From assembly GCF_000276665.1 (NCBI RefSeq), contig NW_004955487.1, forward strand, positions 3,338,656-3,402,655: 64,000 nucleotides of DNA, written 5' to 3'. The DNA comes from Chinchilla lanigera (taxonomy: Eukaryota > Chordata > Mammalia > Rodentia > Chinchillidae). Below the pieces are notes generated by a model. It was not told the origin of the DNA. It was given only the letters and a program-made list of their open reading frames with translations, and did not search any database. The first letter of the stretch is position 1. Every line of letters starts with the position of its first letter. This document shows, piece by piece, positions 10,801 through 22,300 of the stretch. The translations under genes were made by a program, and so were the position numbers.

Positions 10801-11660
10801 GTGAGTGATGACACAGCATCATGTTTTTAAGAGCTTAATGCTGACTTTCAAACCCCATAGTGTTGTCTCTGATAATCTCCTCAACACCAGCTACCAACAT
10901 TCCCTATCCATGTGTGCCCCCTAAATATCTGCATAAGCCACACAAGCACAGAAGCAAACACAAACATTCAGGTTTTGCCATTTTTCCAAAAGTAAGGGGG
11001 AAGATAATTGAGGTGACTGGTGGGAGCAGCTGGCATTTGCTCTACTTCTAGAAGAGCGTTAACATGCAGACAGGGCAGGTGGTGAGGGGCTTCTTTGCAG
11101 TCTCCCTGATGCCCTTAACAGCCCCACAAGGAGTTCTGATCTGTGGGCTACAAAGTTAAAAGAAGTAACAATGCTTTGCATTGCAAGGCCTCTGGATTAT
11201 AGCGTAACAAGGGCAGATGCTTACCAAAGGATCAGCCAGAAGAGGCCTGAATTCTGCTCACCTGAAAAGGTGGATCTGAAAAAGTTACAGCTGGGTTTTT
11301 TAACAGTTCTAAAATCAAGCACAGTGTATTATGGGAACCCATGATGCAGACTGCTGTGTGGCTTTCCCTGGGACCCAGGACAGATGACTGGGCAGCTCCA
11401 AACTTACCCACTTAAGAAACATCTACTGAGTACCCACACTGTGGAAGATGCCATCTGATCTTGGGAATATAAATCGGAGAAAAGGCAAGCTGTGCCTTAG
11501 ATGATTTTAAAATCTAACTTGAGAATCAGGAAAGTGAATAGAATCTCAAATCAATGGCATATGTTTAACTTACTCTAATTGTGTATTTCCAGGAAAGTGC
11601 AGCATCCTTGTACAAGTTTTCCTGGTTATGAGGTCGGATAACTATACATTTCTGTTAAAA
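10801..11660. other. Unannotated sequence
   Basis: No gene recognised. A phrase at about 11405-11470 (CATCTACTGAGTACCC and GGGAATATAAATC) resembles old MIR/L2-age repeats but is too diverged to assign. The remainder is unique-looking. Confidence 0.25.
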
Positions 11661-11664
11661 TAGT

Positions 11665-12020
11665 GGGTTAGTCAGCTTTCTGTGACTGTAAGAAAATCCC
11701 TGAGATATGAATTCAATAAGGATCACAGTTGAGAAAGTCTCAGTCCATGGCTGTTTGGCCCTCTTGTTTCGGACCTCTGGTGGCTTGATGTATCATGTCA
11801 GCAGAGCATAGCAGAGAGCATTCACCTCATTGCAGCAAGCAGGAGTGGAGAAGGGACCATGCTTTGGTATCCTCTTCTGGGTCACATCTCTACTGATCTC
11901 ACTTCCTCTTACTAGGCCCCACCCCCTAACGGTTCCATGACCTCCCACTAGGGCTGTCCACCAATCCCTCCATAAATGACCTTTGGAGGACACTTCCCGT
12001 CAGGAAAGAAATCTTCCCAA
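11665..12020 (-). mobile_element. MaLR LTR, antisense
   Basis: Antisense order typical of MaLR LTRs: GTTAGTCAGCTTTCTGTGAC at the left, TCTCAGTCCATGGC in the middle, then TAGGCCCCACCCC and CCTCCCACTAGGGC to the right. It is diverged, and its internal poly(A) signal region (left side) is eroded. It differs in the middle from the 13.1/23.2/61.3 kb family, so it is probably another, older subfamily. Confidence 0.55.
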
Positions 12021-13079
12021 AGTAGAAGAAATGAACGCTTGACATTTTCAACCATGGACTTTACCTACCTCAAGTTCATGGTGAGGTTAGAGCAAGTTGC
12101 TGAGTGTAAAGCAGTAGAGTAATAAACTTGTTATTAACATAAAACATAGTTCTACTAATGTTATTTTTAAATATACCATTGCATTATAAGTAATATGCTC
12201 ATGAATTCAAGACAATTTAGACTACGTAATTTGGATAGGCCACACTTTCGTCAGAAGATAAAAAATAGCATATTCTTGCATAAGTTTAGAATCTAATACA
12301 ATAAGTATTTTCCCCAATAAATAAAGCAGTACCATGTGTCACGATCACTATCAACTGAACCAACCTCAGATTACTAGAAGTTTGTAAAATGCCACAGACA
12401 GAAAGTTCGTACAAGGACTTTTTATCTTTTGATGAATATTAGTTTAATTTAAAATGCACTGCTCTACCCAGAGGACAATGTGGTTTTGTGTCAATGTTAA
12501 TTGATAATCAGAGCTTTACAAAATTATAAAATCTTTACAATTTCAAAATCATCTTTTTTTAAAAGATAGTGATGATGAATAGTTTTGGATATTAGATAGA
12601 GTTGGATGATAGGTAGAACTGAATATTGAGGAAATAGCCACTTTTCTTAAGACATTATGAATGTACATATATGCACTAAGAATCCTTGGGTTGTTTTTGA
12701 ATTTTCCATGATTCTGGAGTAAAAGTTTAAAGAATTAATAATTGTGGATATCTATAGGTCTTATATATCAAAATCCTTTTAGAATATAAATAATGAAGAT
12801 ATTTCCATTACACTGATATAAATATTTCTCAATGTGATTATATTGAGCATATATCTAGTAGTTAAAATTTTAAACAAAGTTTGCCTCTATAACGTTTACA
12901 TTACCAAAAATATTTTAAAAATTAGAAACTGTTTCTTTTAAAAATTGCATTTTTAAACTCTCTTTTGCAACTGTAGAAGGTAGTACTCAGCAAGTTGAAT
13001 TACTGTATTGGACTCATTCAAAACTTTTGCCTGAGTCTATCTTACCTTATCTTATCTATATCTACCCAAAGTAATATGC
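12021..13079. other. Unannotated AT-rich sequence
   Basis: Strongly AT-rich with several near-palindromic AT words and no recognised repeat, exon or RNA gene. Confidence 0.3.
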
Positions 13080-13454
13080 TGTTTCAGTTACTGTTCTCAT
13101 GAGACAAAATATCCAAAGCCCAAAGTTAAAGGAGGAAAAGTTTATTTAGCTTACAGTTTGCAGAGGTTTTAGTCCATAATCTGCTGTCTCCAAGACAGGT
13201 GGTATGGCAGAGGGGCAACCATTCATGGTGGCAGAAGCAACAAGGGAGAGAGAAGGGACAAGTGTTTTTCTGTCCTTTATATTGTATGCAGACTACCCGC
13301 CCTAGGGTGGGTGTAGCACTCACACCCTCAACCCCAACACTGGATCATGAATCAATCACAAACTCTAGATTCAGCCACCTCTAAAATGTCCACCCCCATG
13401 ACTGCATGAGGTTTTGGCGGGGTGGAGGGGACCATCTAGACACAAACCATAACA
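13080..13454 (-). mobile_element. MaLR-type LTR, antisense
   Basis: Same family as the sense LTR at 39.7-40.1 kb. In LTR orientation both share a GCAGTCATGGGG phrase at the 5' side, a CACCCGCCCTGG-like phrase, a GCATACAAT phrase, GAGCTAAATAAA (poly(A) signal) and a final CTGAAACAG/TAACC end. The left boundary TGTTTCAG and right boundary CATAACA give LTR-like TG...CA ends; no target duplication is evident. Confidence 0.65.
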
Positions 13455-13514
13455 TAGAATGATATTTGATATCTTTCTTTTATTTCCAGCCTTGTACTTG
13501 TGTGCTCTCTCTAG

Positions 13515-13542
13515 AAAAAAAAAAAAAAAAAAAAAAAAAAAA
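13515..13542 (+). repeat. Poly(A) run of 28 bases
   Basis: Uninterrupted A28 with no recognisable retroposon body directly upstream. A homopolymer this long is likely to vary in length between individuals and between assemblies. Confidence 0.85.
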
Positions 13543-14164
13543 CATGTGCTACAACTTGTAACTGATTAGTTTTGAAAACATAGAATAGTTGCAATTTAAA
13601 GAGGCAGAGAAAAAATACTCCATAGCTTCATTCTTGCTAAAATAGAAAAAAAATATTCTTATTTTTTACATTTGTATAAATCTATACCTTGCTTAAAATG
13701 TGCCCATTTATGGTACAGTACTATTAAACAAAGTGTACACTGATGTCTCTTTTTTGCCTTTATTACTATATTTTCCCTTGAGTAATATTTTTGTTACTCA
13801 ATTAAAACTTTCTTGACTAGGAGTTTCATCTCTAGTGTCAATATCCTTTCTCAGAAATTATGACTGCTGGCAAAATATCAACAGTTACAAGAAGATAGTC
13901 TTGTATATGAGGCTTAACCACTGTAGGAGCTGAAACTGTCCCATATCTTCTACTCTAAGTACTTTAAAGATAACAGTGCAATGTATTAGCTATTATTATT
14001 CCCCTATTATTTTGTTATGAAATTTTGTTTTACTTTTTTTCCATAAAATAAAAAAGAGTTGGAACTGAATTAGGAGTAGGAAAGTTTTCCAAAGTTGTGT
14101 ACACTTAAATATAGGATGGATTCATTTAGTCAGGGCTGTGAATGACTTTTATAGTAAAATCTTA
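13543..14164. other. Unannotated AT-rich sequence
   Basis: Nothing recognised. AT-rich, without open frames of note. Confidence 0.3.
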
Positions 14165-14248
14165 CAAATATTGATGAAAGAACTTCAAGAACGCTAAATG
14201 GAAAGACATCCCATGTTCATGGATGGGAAGACTTGATACATAAAATGC
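14165..14248 (+). repeat. LINE-1 ORF2 fragment, sense
   Basis: The phrase GGAAAGACATCCCATGTTCA followed by TGGATGGGAAGACTTGATA is the well-known reverse-transcriptase-region sequence of mammalian LINE-1 ORF2. Only about 80 bases remain. Confidence 0.6.
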
Positions 14249-15044
14249 AGAACGATTAGGAGAAAATGCAGAGGAAAAAAATGTTAACTTGGGTTTGATG
14301 ATTAGCTACTATATAAAGCACACAATCTTGATCATTAAAATTTTTAAAGGTGGGAAATGAGACTTAATCACAATTTTAAAATTTGCTCGGTGAAAGAAAT
14401 TACAAAAGAGAGAAAAGCTCAAGCAGAAGAGTGTCAGACAATACTTTAAAATAACAGATAAGGATCCACAGCAACAGCATCTCCTTCATTGCTGTTGGTA
14501 ATATGGGCAACAGTTGGGCAGTTTCTGTTCCATGTGATGTAGTAATATTAAAATCCATCACTTCAATATACTTACGAGAAAATACCCGCTGCACCTAACA
14601 TAAGAGGTGATGTACAAGATCCCTACCCTCCAAGATCATGAAGACCATAGATGACAAGGGCAAACTGAAAAGTATGCACAGGCGTCAGGGTGTGATAGGG
14701 ACTCACATTCCAGCCACACTGAGTCTTGGAAAGAAAAGGGATATTAATGCAAAGAACCAGGAAAATTTGATTAAGCCTGCAAATTGGTTAATATTGTGGC
14801 GCCAATGTTTATTTCTTAATTTTATAAAATGTTAATGGGGGAGAAGTTGGGTTAAGTGTACACAGGACTCTCTGAACTAGCATTTCATCATTTCTGTAAA
14901 TGCAATACCATTTCAAAATGAGTCAACACTGCATGTCTTAAAGCTCCTAAATTCCATAGGTGTTTAATTATTCACTTACTCATTTATTCACTACTTTCAT
15001 CAGTTAAATGTATTCTTACATATTTATTATATACAAGATAGTTT
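14249..15044. other. Unannotated sequence
   Basis: No recognised gene or repeat. Two short open frames (minus 14400-14594, plus 14638-14835) show no domain. Confidence 0.25.
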
Positions 15045-15236
15045 TTTCTTCTGTTAGAGCTAGGGATTGAACACAAGGCTTTGCACTGAGCTATATAGTC
15101 AGCACTCTTTTTATATTATTTTGAGACAGGGACCTGATAAGTGAAGTAAGCAAAGCTGAGCTCAAACTTTCAATCCTCCTGTCTCAGATTTCCAGAGTGC
15201 TGGGATAACAGACATGGTCCACCACATCCAGTTTAA
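15045..15236 (-). repeat. B1-dID dimeric SINE, antisense
   Basis: An inverted ID part (AGCTAGGGATTGAACACAAG, then GCACTGAGCTATATAGTC) is joined through a T-rich linker to an inverted B1 part (TTTTGAGACAGGGACC, AGAGTGCTGGGATAACAG, CCACCACATCCAG). It is diverged and has no clear target duplication. Confidence 0.65.
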
Positions 15237-15414
15237 TGGTACTTACTTAGTGAGCTCTTCTCTGCCCAATGGTTGATGTGCAAAAATGAGTAACTATGCC
15301 ATGTAAAGATTAGTGCAAGGGGTTTAAGTGAACAGAGAAAGCACTTCATTTAAGATTTCTTAGTTAAATGATTATCAGTTAAGTAGACACGGTGGGGAGA
15401 CATACAACCAAAAG

Positions 15415-15600
15415 ACTATTTCAGAATTTTTTGTTAAAGAGGAAAAAACAGACACAAAATTTCAAAGCAAGATAATAGGAGAGTAACAATGGTTAATACG
15501 TTGCATATTGTTATCTTCAAAGTAGTTCCTCAGATTACAAGATAGAGGCATGAAAAAATTGTAGTATCTCTTTCTAACATTACCTTTATGTGATTTCCTG
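15415..15600 (-). repeat. LINE-1 3'UTR unit, antisense
   Basis: Matches the antisense 3'UTR units at 18.04, 34.2, 34.4 and 44.6 kb through the phrases TAACAATGGTTAATACG, TTGCATATTGTTATC and CAGATTACAAGAT. Only one unit is present and no ORF2 sequence follows. Confidence 0.5.
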
Positions 15601-16199
15601 TATGATCAATCAGAATTCTTTTTCAAAAAAACTACTGTTTTTTCTTTTTTTCATTTACCATTTGATTCTCCAAGCAATATTATAATTCTTGCTTTTGATG
15701 CACAGTGTGGAGATATTGGGAAATGTGTATTTGTGATATAACTTACCAATCACATCTCTATTTGCAGACATAATTCTTTCCATATCAAACACTTAGGGAA
15801 ATGTTCTAAGCATCCTAACTACGGTCTCATGAACTTGCTCTCACAGAAGCCGGGTTCCTCTAGGACACTGCTTCTATTTCAGCTTCTAAATTAGTTGTGG
15901 GCACTCTCCCATACCCAATACCAATGTCACACTCTTAAGTGCCTAAGATGTTCACGATTCTTAAAAGGGAATGTGTCATCAAAAGAAAGAGGCTGAAAAA
16001 AAAACTTGGCTAGTATACTGTTAGCTTTTATTAGAAACACACATATATACATATGTATATATATATTTGCATGTATATATAAATATCATATGCATATGAA
16101 ATTTAATAATAAAGTACGTAACATAACACACACATATTGGAGTTCAAGCTCCAATGAACAGCGTTGGATTAAATTGAATTTTTTCTAAGCCCAAATTCA
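15601..16199. other. Unannotated sequence with AT microsatellite
   Basis: Mostly unclassified. A degenerate ATAC/ATGT/AT microsatellite lies at about 16038-16105. No gene seen. Confidence 0.3.
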
Positions 16200-16650
16200 G
16201 TTGCTATGGAGTCTTTCTGGGGTAGGTATGCTTTGAAGTAGACACATCTGCCCTGAATGAAAATAAATTGAAGATCAACCATATTCCACAAGCGGAAACT
16301 ATTTGAAGTCTCTCTAAAAACAATTTCTTGCTGGGCGGCTTACATCCTTCAAGGCAATCTGTGGCTTTCTCCGGCAGGCATCTCACCCCCACTTCAATTC
16401 TTCAGGAATAGATTGCTGAACTCGCTGCAGAGACCTAGCTTTGAAATCCATCAGGCTGAAAATGGCCGAGCAAATGGGCACTGCTGGACAGCAGGCCTTT
16501 GAAGAAGGTGAGAAATCATGATTTTCAAATCCACCCAAGCTGAGAAATGAGGCCCCCGATACGGCATGAACTGCATTTCTGAGGAATAGCTCCAATTACC
16601 TAATGTGGTCCATGTTTCCACTTATAAATAGATGATGTGCATCAAATTTG
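16200..16650. promoter_or_regulatory. Candidate conserved non-coding element with retained CpGs
   Basis: Unique, balanced-composition block carrying seven CpG sites between about 16293 and 16562 (in AGCGG, GGCGGC, TCCGGC, CTCGCT, GCCGAG, CCCGAT, ACGGC), against strong CpG depletion elsewhere. It also has CAATTACCTAATG near 16590 and paired AT-rich words TTTGAAAATATTTTAAA. Two minus-strand open frames (16204-16392 and 16383-16595) overlap it but show no domain. An unrecognised exon is possible; a regulatory element is the simpler reading. Confidence 0.3.
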
Positions 16651-16914
16651 AAAATATTTTAAATATTTTCTTTGACCCCATGATGTGATAGGATAACCCG
16701 AGTAAGAAGAAACGGAAGTGGAAAGAAACATAATTGAAAAAGCTTTTCTCTAAAACAATCTTCACTACCATCTAATGTCTCTGCATTTTTTCCCCTGTTG
16801 CATTCAAAGCAGATACCTTTAGTTGCCTCTTAACCCTTGGGATGATTCAAATATTTAAACCATAAGCTCCCTCCCATTTCTTGACCAATAAAGGTGTATT
16901 TCCAAGGAAATTTT
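16651..16914. other. Unannotated AT-rich sequence
   Basis: Nothing recognised. Confidence 0.3.
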
Positions 16915-17050
16915 ATTTGATTTTTCATTTGTGTCAGTCCGTATTTGCAGAACATAATGACTCCATTCATCATAGGGAGTTGGTGCACGCTCATAACCCA
17001 CCTTTATTCGTCATTGTATACCGTCTCCGTCTCCTTACCTCCTAAAAGTA
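16915..17050 (-). repeat. LINE-1 3'UTR fragment, antisense
   Basis: Same family as 2.6 and 27.9 kb: TTTGCAGAACATAATGACTC, ATAGGGAGTTGGTGCACGC, then a C/T-rich end. Short and non-coding. Confidence 0.55.
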
Positions 17051-17359
17051 AATATCTTTCCAGGCACCTCTGAGCATTCTCACAGTTAGCCATAAAAAGT
17101 ACAGACACAAAAGTCTGGGTATGAGCAACATGATTTAGGGCAAAATGTGGTAACAAAATGAGAATAGGTTGGATTGGCCCATATCCCTGAGAACAAGTTC
17201 TAGCTATGCTCAGGTACTAGTCTGTGGAACATGATACTTAAATTCTCTGAATTATGATATCTGTGAAGTGAAGGCAGTGGTAGGACTCTTGGTGGTTGCT
17301 GGGTTAGTTAAATGATATCTTGACCATCACCTGTTACATGAAGAAAGGTTTTAAAGCAG

Positions 17360-17539
17360 GGGTTCAGAGTGTAAGCTCTGTAGTCAGACGCCTAACACTA
17401 AAGCCCGCCCACTATTTAGTATGTGTGAGTTTGGTTCAAGTTCACATAATTGTTCTGCCTCAGTTTCTACATATATAGGACAGACATGGTTGCAATACAG
17501 AGCCTTCATACCATGGAATTGTTGAGGGACTTAAGTGAC

Positions 17540-17578
<39 letters not shown>

Positions 17579-17645
17579 CTGTGTGTCTGTGTGTAAAATA
17601 TATCTCAGGATAGGACCTAGCACAGAGCAGGTATTAAATAGATAG
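17360..17645 (+). repeat. MIR SINE, sense, interrupted by a (TG)n microsatellite
   Basis: Phrase order follows the MIR consensus: GTAAGCTCTGTAGTCAGACG, GTGTGAGTTTGGTTCAAGTT, CTGCCTCAGTTTCTAC, GGAATTGTTGAGGGAC, then after the TG run AGGACCTAGCACAGAGCAGG. The run lies at 17543-17576, with a few imperfect TG units after it. It replaces the region before the 3' end of MIR. Confidence 0.7.
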
Positions 17646-18034
17646 CTGGTGTTGCATTTGTTAATGGTTCATTGCAAAGAAAATTTTCTGCTATTACTGT
17701 AGCTGTTTTTTTTGTTTTGTTTTGTTTTTTTGTACAAGTCTTCCTTGTCTATGACTTGTATGCTGAGTAACATTTTGGTCCTACTTTTAAGGTCATGATA
17801 CACAGCATATTAACTATTGTCACTTTTTAATTGTGTTATTGTGAAATTTTGTTTATAATAGAACTAAGAAAGGTGCTCTTTACATTCCTTTTATTAATAC
17901 CTACATGTATTACTTTAAAATAAAAAGACTCAAATTTTATTACTTTGGTTGTTTTCCAAATCTTATTCCTGAATTGTCTCCTGGTTTTGTTACAGTTAGA
18001 TTTATATGTCTTGACAGGAATAGCATTTCAAGTA
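17646..18034. other. Unannotated AT-rich sequence
   Basis: T-rich and AT-rich, with a TTTTGTTTTGTTTTG run at about 17713. No gene or repeat family identified. Confidence 0.3.
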
Positions 18035-18310
18035 TTTATTTATTTTTATTTTAAAGAGAAAAAAATAAAACAAAATTTAAAAACAAGATAATGGGAGGGT
18101 AACAATGGTTAATGCCTTGTGTATTGTTATCTTTAAATTAGTTACTCAGAGTACAAGATATCAGCATTTAATTGTCCAAACAATATTATCACAAACCTTT
18201 CTTTTCAATGAACTAAGAGAAATTAGTAGTATAACTATCTTAACTATTATATAAATATATAATATTTTACTTCTCCCTTCCTTCTTTTCTCAATTCCCCC
18301 ATCCCAACAT
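18035..18310 (-). repeat. LINE-1 3'UTR unit, antisense
   Basis: TTTATTTTAAAGAGAA, then AACAATGGTTAATGCC, TATTGTTATC and GAGTACAAGATAT match the 3'UTR units at 15.4, 34.2 and 44.6 kb. A C/T-rich run (CTTCTCCCTTCCTTC) follows in the same relative place as in the 44.6 kb element. Confidence 0.55.
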
Positions 18311-19239
18311 TCTAAAATTCTCACTAATATTTACTTAAAATTTTTCTAAATTAAATGTCTATCCTCTGAAAAGGAAATAATTAAACTCTAGTCACTAATG
18401 TATCTGAATAGATATCTCAGAAGTCAGGATGCCAGTTTCTGTGGAAGGGTTTTGTTATTCAAGAAAATATTAGTTCAATAAAATTTACCTATAGAGAACC
18501 ATCTTTTGCATATATAAATATGCAAAACAAGTGAATAAGAAAAGAGGGAAGTTTTTGGAACCTCACTTGCTCTGGTAACTGAGTTTTCAAAATGAAAAAT
18601 CTGTAGCCACCTATTTCATTAGATTGATGAAATGTAGCTTCTAGAAGCAATGGATTACAGTTGATTTCCTCTATTTGCTCTCCAAATTCTAAATGATGCC
18701 AAATGGTACTACGTTATACTATTGTGAAAGTTAGTCAGTAGAAACAGAAGGCAAAGATTCATATTAAGAGAAACATAAATAATGATTCCATATGAAAATT
18801 AAGGCCATAAAGCTTTATATATTTGTACGGCAAAGTTCAAATTGGTGATAGCATTATTTGAAACTTTTAATTAGCCAAATATTTTTCTGTAATATATTTG
18901 TAACAGAAGTCTAAGACCAAATCATTAATTAAAAATTGTAAAAACTCTCTAAGTGCCTCATGGCCTAAGCACAATGTCAAACCATATCGTCGTATTTTCC
19001 ATAAGATGATAGCCCCAGATCACAACTATAGGATCAATAGTGACAAAATGATACATGCCAATTGTCAATCAAATTTCCTTTGTTTTATCTATACTGTAAT
19101 TTTTAAGACATATAAATGTGTTTAAAATTTTTTATACTCTTCTTTACAAAATAAGACTTCATATCTAGAATATATGGAAAATTTTCTAAAATTAACTCCC
19201 ATAAAACAAAGGATACAATGACAAAGAGGCCAAGTGAAC
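18311..19239. other. Unannotated AT-rich sequence
   Basis: Nothing recognised. Confidence 0.3.
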
Positions 19240-19980
19240 TGCACAGATATTTCTTAAAAGAAGTCAAAATGGACAGAGAGTACATGAGACAATGTTCAAC
19301 ATCTTTAGCCATTAGGGAAATACAAATTAAAACTACACTGAGATCCCATCTCACTCCAATCAGCAGGACTTCATGAAGTATACTGAATGCTGCTGAGGGT
19401 GCAGGTACAAAGAAACCTGCTACCTGGCTGGTGGGAATGTAAACTACTTCAACTGCTCTGAAAATAACTATGGAATTTCTTCAACAAACTAAAAATAGAA
19501 ATATCATTTGACTCAGCTATCCCACTCTGGGGGATACACTCAAAAGAACTAAGGACTGCATACTATAGTATTACGTGCATACCCCTTCTTATAACATTGC
19601 AATACATGATAACTGAGCCATAGAAACAGCCTAGATCAACACGTGAGTGATTAAAGAAAATGTGGTACATATGTACAATGGAATATTACTCAGCCATAAA
19701 GAAGAAGGAACCTCATTAATAGGCAAATGGATGGACTAGAAATCATCATATTGATTGAAATTAGCCAGACCCAGAAAGCTAAATATTTCATGTTTCTCTT
19801 ATATGAGAAAACTTAAAATATATAAATTAATAAATAAATAATTTTTAAAAGGAAGAGAAAATAAAAAACTAGGAGGTAGACTGCAGGAGACCAGGAAAGC
19901 AACAAGGAGGAGCAGGAGCAATGGAATTGAAATTAAGATATCGTATAATGTTAACATGCACTAATAAAATTTTTTAAAAG
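19240..19980 (+). repeat. LINE-1 ORF2 C-terminal region and 3' end, sense
   Basis: Phrases in LINE-1 order: ATTAGGGAAATACAAATTAA, TCCCATCTCACTCCAATCAG, CTGGCTGGTGGGAATGTAAA, AGCTATCCCACTCTGGG, AAATGTGGTACATATGTACA, TGGAATATTACTCAGCCAT, then a purine-rich 3'UTR and a short A-rich end near 19970. It is 5'-truncated and all frames are broken by stops. It is less diverged than the 9.1 kb copy. Confidence 0.75.
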
Positions 19981-20684
19981 AGCTAAAGAGTCCCTTTGGG
20001 TGCCATAAGTTGCCTAATGTAGTTGAGGATTCTTGAGTTTTACTGTTTGTGAAACATAAATGGTTTCTGTTGACTCACATGTCAGGTAGGTAACCACTGA
20101 ACACTGAATTTTCAAGCAATCATTGAATGTTCAGTAAATGAACACAATGAACCTCTGACAATAAAAAATACTACAAGATTTAGCATTGGAAAGAATAGAT
20201 GCATATGCAGATATAATGGCAAATTAAAACACAATTGTGTCCAAAGAATACAGCAGAAGAGGTAAATAGACAAGTTAAAAGAGAACATGACTGGCATGAA
20301 TTGAAATGTTCTAGTTCATTTAGATTATAACGAAGTTAGCTAGAATTTTCACTGCTGGTGCGCTGGGACACCACACACCCTATAATTTCAGTATACTGGG
20401 TGTGCTTTTCCATAGCCATCCTGGACAGTACCCTAATGACATTTACCTGATTCTTTCTTCTCTCAAATTCATCTGTGTAAGTCAGAGTGACCAGTGTAAG
20501 GTGTATTTAAAATCCAAGAAAATGGAAGAGATTTGCATATGAGATATGAGTGCCAGTCACACAAATTTGCAGCAGTCTATTTTGTACATTGTGTAGAGAA
20601 GAAGAAAACCTAGTTGGAAGCTGGGCTTGTGCACTGAAAAGAGCTGAAAATTAAATAGAGATTGTTGTGCTAATAAGTTTATGT
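19981..20684. other. Unannotated sequence
   Basis: No repeat recognised. It contains an exact octamer ATTTGCAT (20531-20538) embedded in ATTTGCATATGAG. The number of octamers in the window is about what chance predicts, so no regulatory claim is made. Confidence 0.25.
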
Positions 20685-21035
20685 GACTGTAACAAAACAC
20701 CTGAGCTAATCAGCCTAAAAATTGGAATGGTTTACTTCAGCTCACAGTAACAGAGTTTCCAGCCTATAGTCAGTTGGCTCTGTTGCTTTGGGGCTGGGGT
20801 GGCCCAGTACATTAGTGAAGGAAACTGAGTGGAGGAAGTCTACCTATCTCTTTGCAAGAGGAAATAAACAGGGTTCCAGTATCATCTTCAAGGCCACACC
20901 TCCAATGATCCACTTCCTCCTAATAAGGCTCATTTCTTAAAGGTCCCACCATCTCCCAGTAAGGTCACAGGCTGGGAACCAAGTCTTCAACACATGACCC
21001 TTGGGAGGACCCATCCTAAAGCATAATATGGACTG
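20685..21035 (-). mobile_element. MaLR LTR, antisense
   Basis: Antisense LTR order: TTTATGTGACTGTAACAAAA, TTTACTTCAGCTCACAG, CCACACCTCCAATGATCC, TAAAGGTCCCACCATCTCC, then TTCAACACATGACCC and TTGGGAGGACCC near the LTR 5' end. It is older and different in the middle from the 23.2 kb family. Confidence 0.6.
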
Positions 21036-21544
21036 TCTCAAAAGTTTAACTGGTGGGAATCTCTCCAGCATTCTCCATCGGCTCCAGTTTCCCTACATAC
21101 TGGAGCCTTATTCTGCCCTCCAGTGTTCCCTCCCTTCCTTGGCAGCTACCTTCCCTGCACCCCAATCATGGTATCACAGACAGCTGGGCAAACAAGAGCA
21201 ACTCTTCTCTATGAGAAACTGTATTGCTGACTTTCAAACTGCATGATTATTTCACATAACTTCATGGCATTAGATGAATGCTTACTACATGCCATTTTTT
21301 GCATACATGGGATTCCTACAATTCTTAAAAGCTCACACCATCAACTTACCCCTACTTATGGAGAAATTCAGGTGAGACCCATCAACATATCAAGATGGAA
21401 AATACCATTTTAACATATCAGAATTGGGAAACACACAGACAAGATTCGAACCCACATTTGTTGGATCAAGAGTACAAGTCTGTTTCACTTTGCATGATGC
21501 TTCACAGGTCAGAAAATAAATAAATAATTTTTGAGCTTCTAGTA
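21036..21544. other. Unannotated sequence
   Basis: No repeat or gene recognised. The open frame 21001-21246 begins inside the LTR and has no recognisable domain. Confidence 0.25.
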
Positions 21545-21670
21545 CATATTAATTTTTTATTTTTATTTTGGTTTATTTGTATTAGTATATGTTTGTGGTA
21601 CATAATCATTATATTCATCAGTTAGTACAGATACGGAACATCTCAGGTTTTTTTTTGTCTATCACTCCCT
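21545..21670 (-). repeat. LINE-1 3'UTR fragment, antisense
   Basis: Contains ATGTTTGTGGTACATAATCA followed by TTATATTCATCAGTTAG and a C/T-rich tail, the same 3'UTR family as at 29.9 kb. Only the 3'UTR is present. Confidence 0.5.
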
Positions 21671-21869
21671 TCCCTTGCTTCAAAATCTTGGTCCCTTTCC
21701 CATTTGCAAAATCTCTGAAGAAACACGGTTAAGATTGCTAATGATATCACGTACTTCCCCTAGAACAGAGCTAAATGAAGCAAAGATAGCCTCGGGTTCA
21801 GCGTGTGCCCCAGGCTGCCTTGGTCCACGTTCTGGCTGTTCTTGGTGTGTTCCACAAGCCTTGATGGAA

Positions 21870-21975
21870 ATGCAGGAGTTCATTCCTCACCCTGCAATCC
21901 TGCAACCAGGAATCAGAATCTGCATTTCAGTGAGGTACTTGGATCATTTTCCAGCAATTCTGAGCTTGACAGACA
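21870..21975 (+). repeat. Possible MER5-like hAT remnant
   Basis: The phrase AATCAGAATCTGCATTTCAG resembles the inner region of old hAT-Charlie elements such as MER5A or MER20. No terminal inverted repeat is visible and the match is short. Confidence 0.25.
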
Positions 21976-22099
21976 CAGGTCCAGATTTAAGAGAAGTCTT
22001 CTGATGTGAGATGACAGCCCCCGGCAAGTGGTGATCCTCTCTTACAGAATTGCATGTGACCTCACATTCATATACGTGCACGCATGATTCTTGGGTGAA

Positions 22100-22300
22100 C
22101 GCACCTGGTAGTCTGAGCAGCTTCATTGAAGATAACAATATATAATATAACAACCATTCTTAATTCCTATCATTCTGTTTTGTAACCCTGTATCATTTTT
22201 ATTGTTTTTGCTCTGTTTTCTTTTTGTCTATGTTGTTGTTATTTTGTTACTGGTTTTTTATTCTCTTTAAAATTAAAAAAAAAAAAAAAAAAAAAAGTAG
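22100..22300 (+). repeat. LINE-1 3'UTR unit with A-tract, sense
   Basis: Reverse complement of the first unit in the 34.13 kb copy, and alike to 1140-1330: TCTGAGCAGCTTCATTGAAG, TATAACAACCATTCTTAATT, TTTAAAATTAAAA, ending in an A run at about 22273-22296. It is the very 3' end of a LINE-1. Confidence 0.55.
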
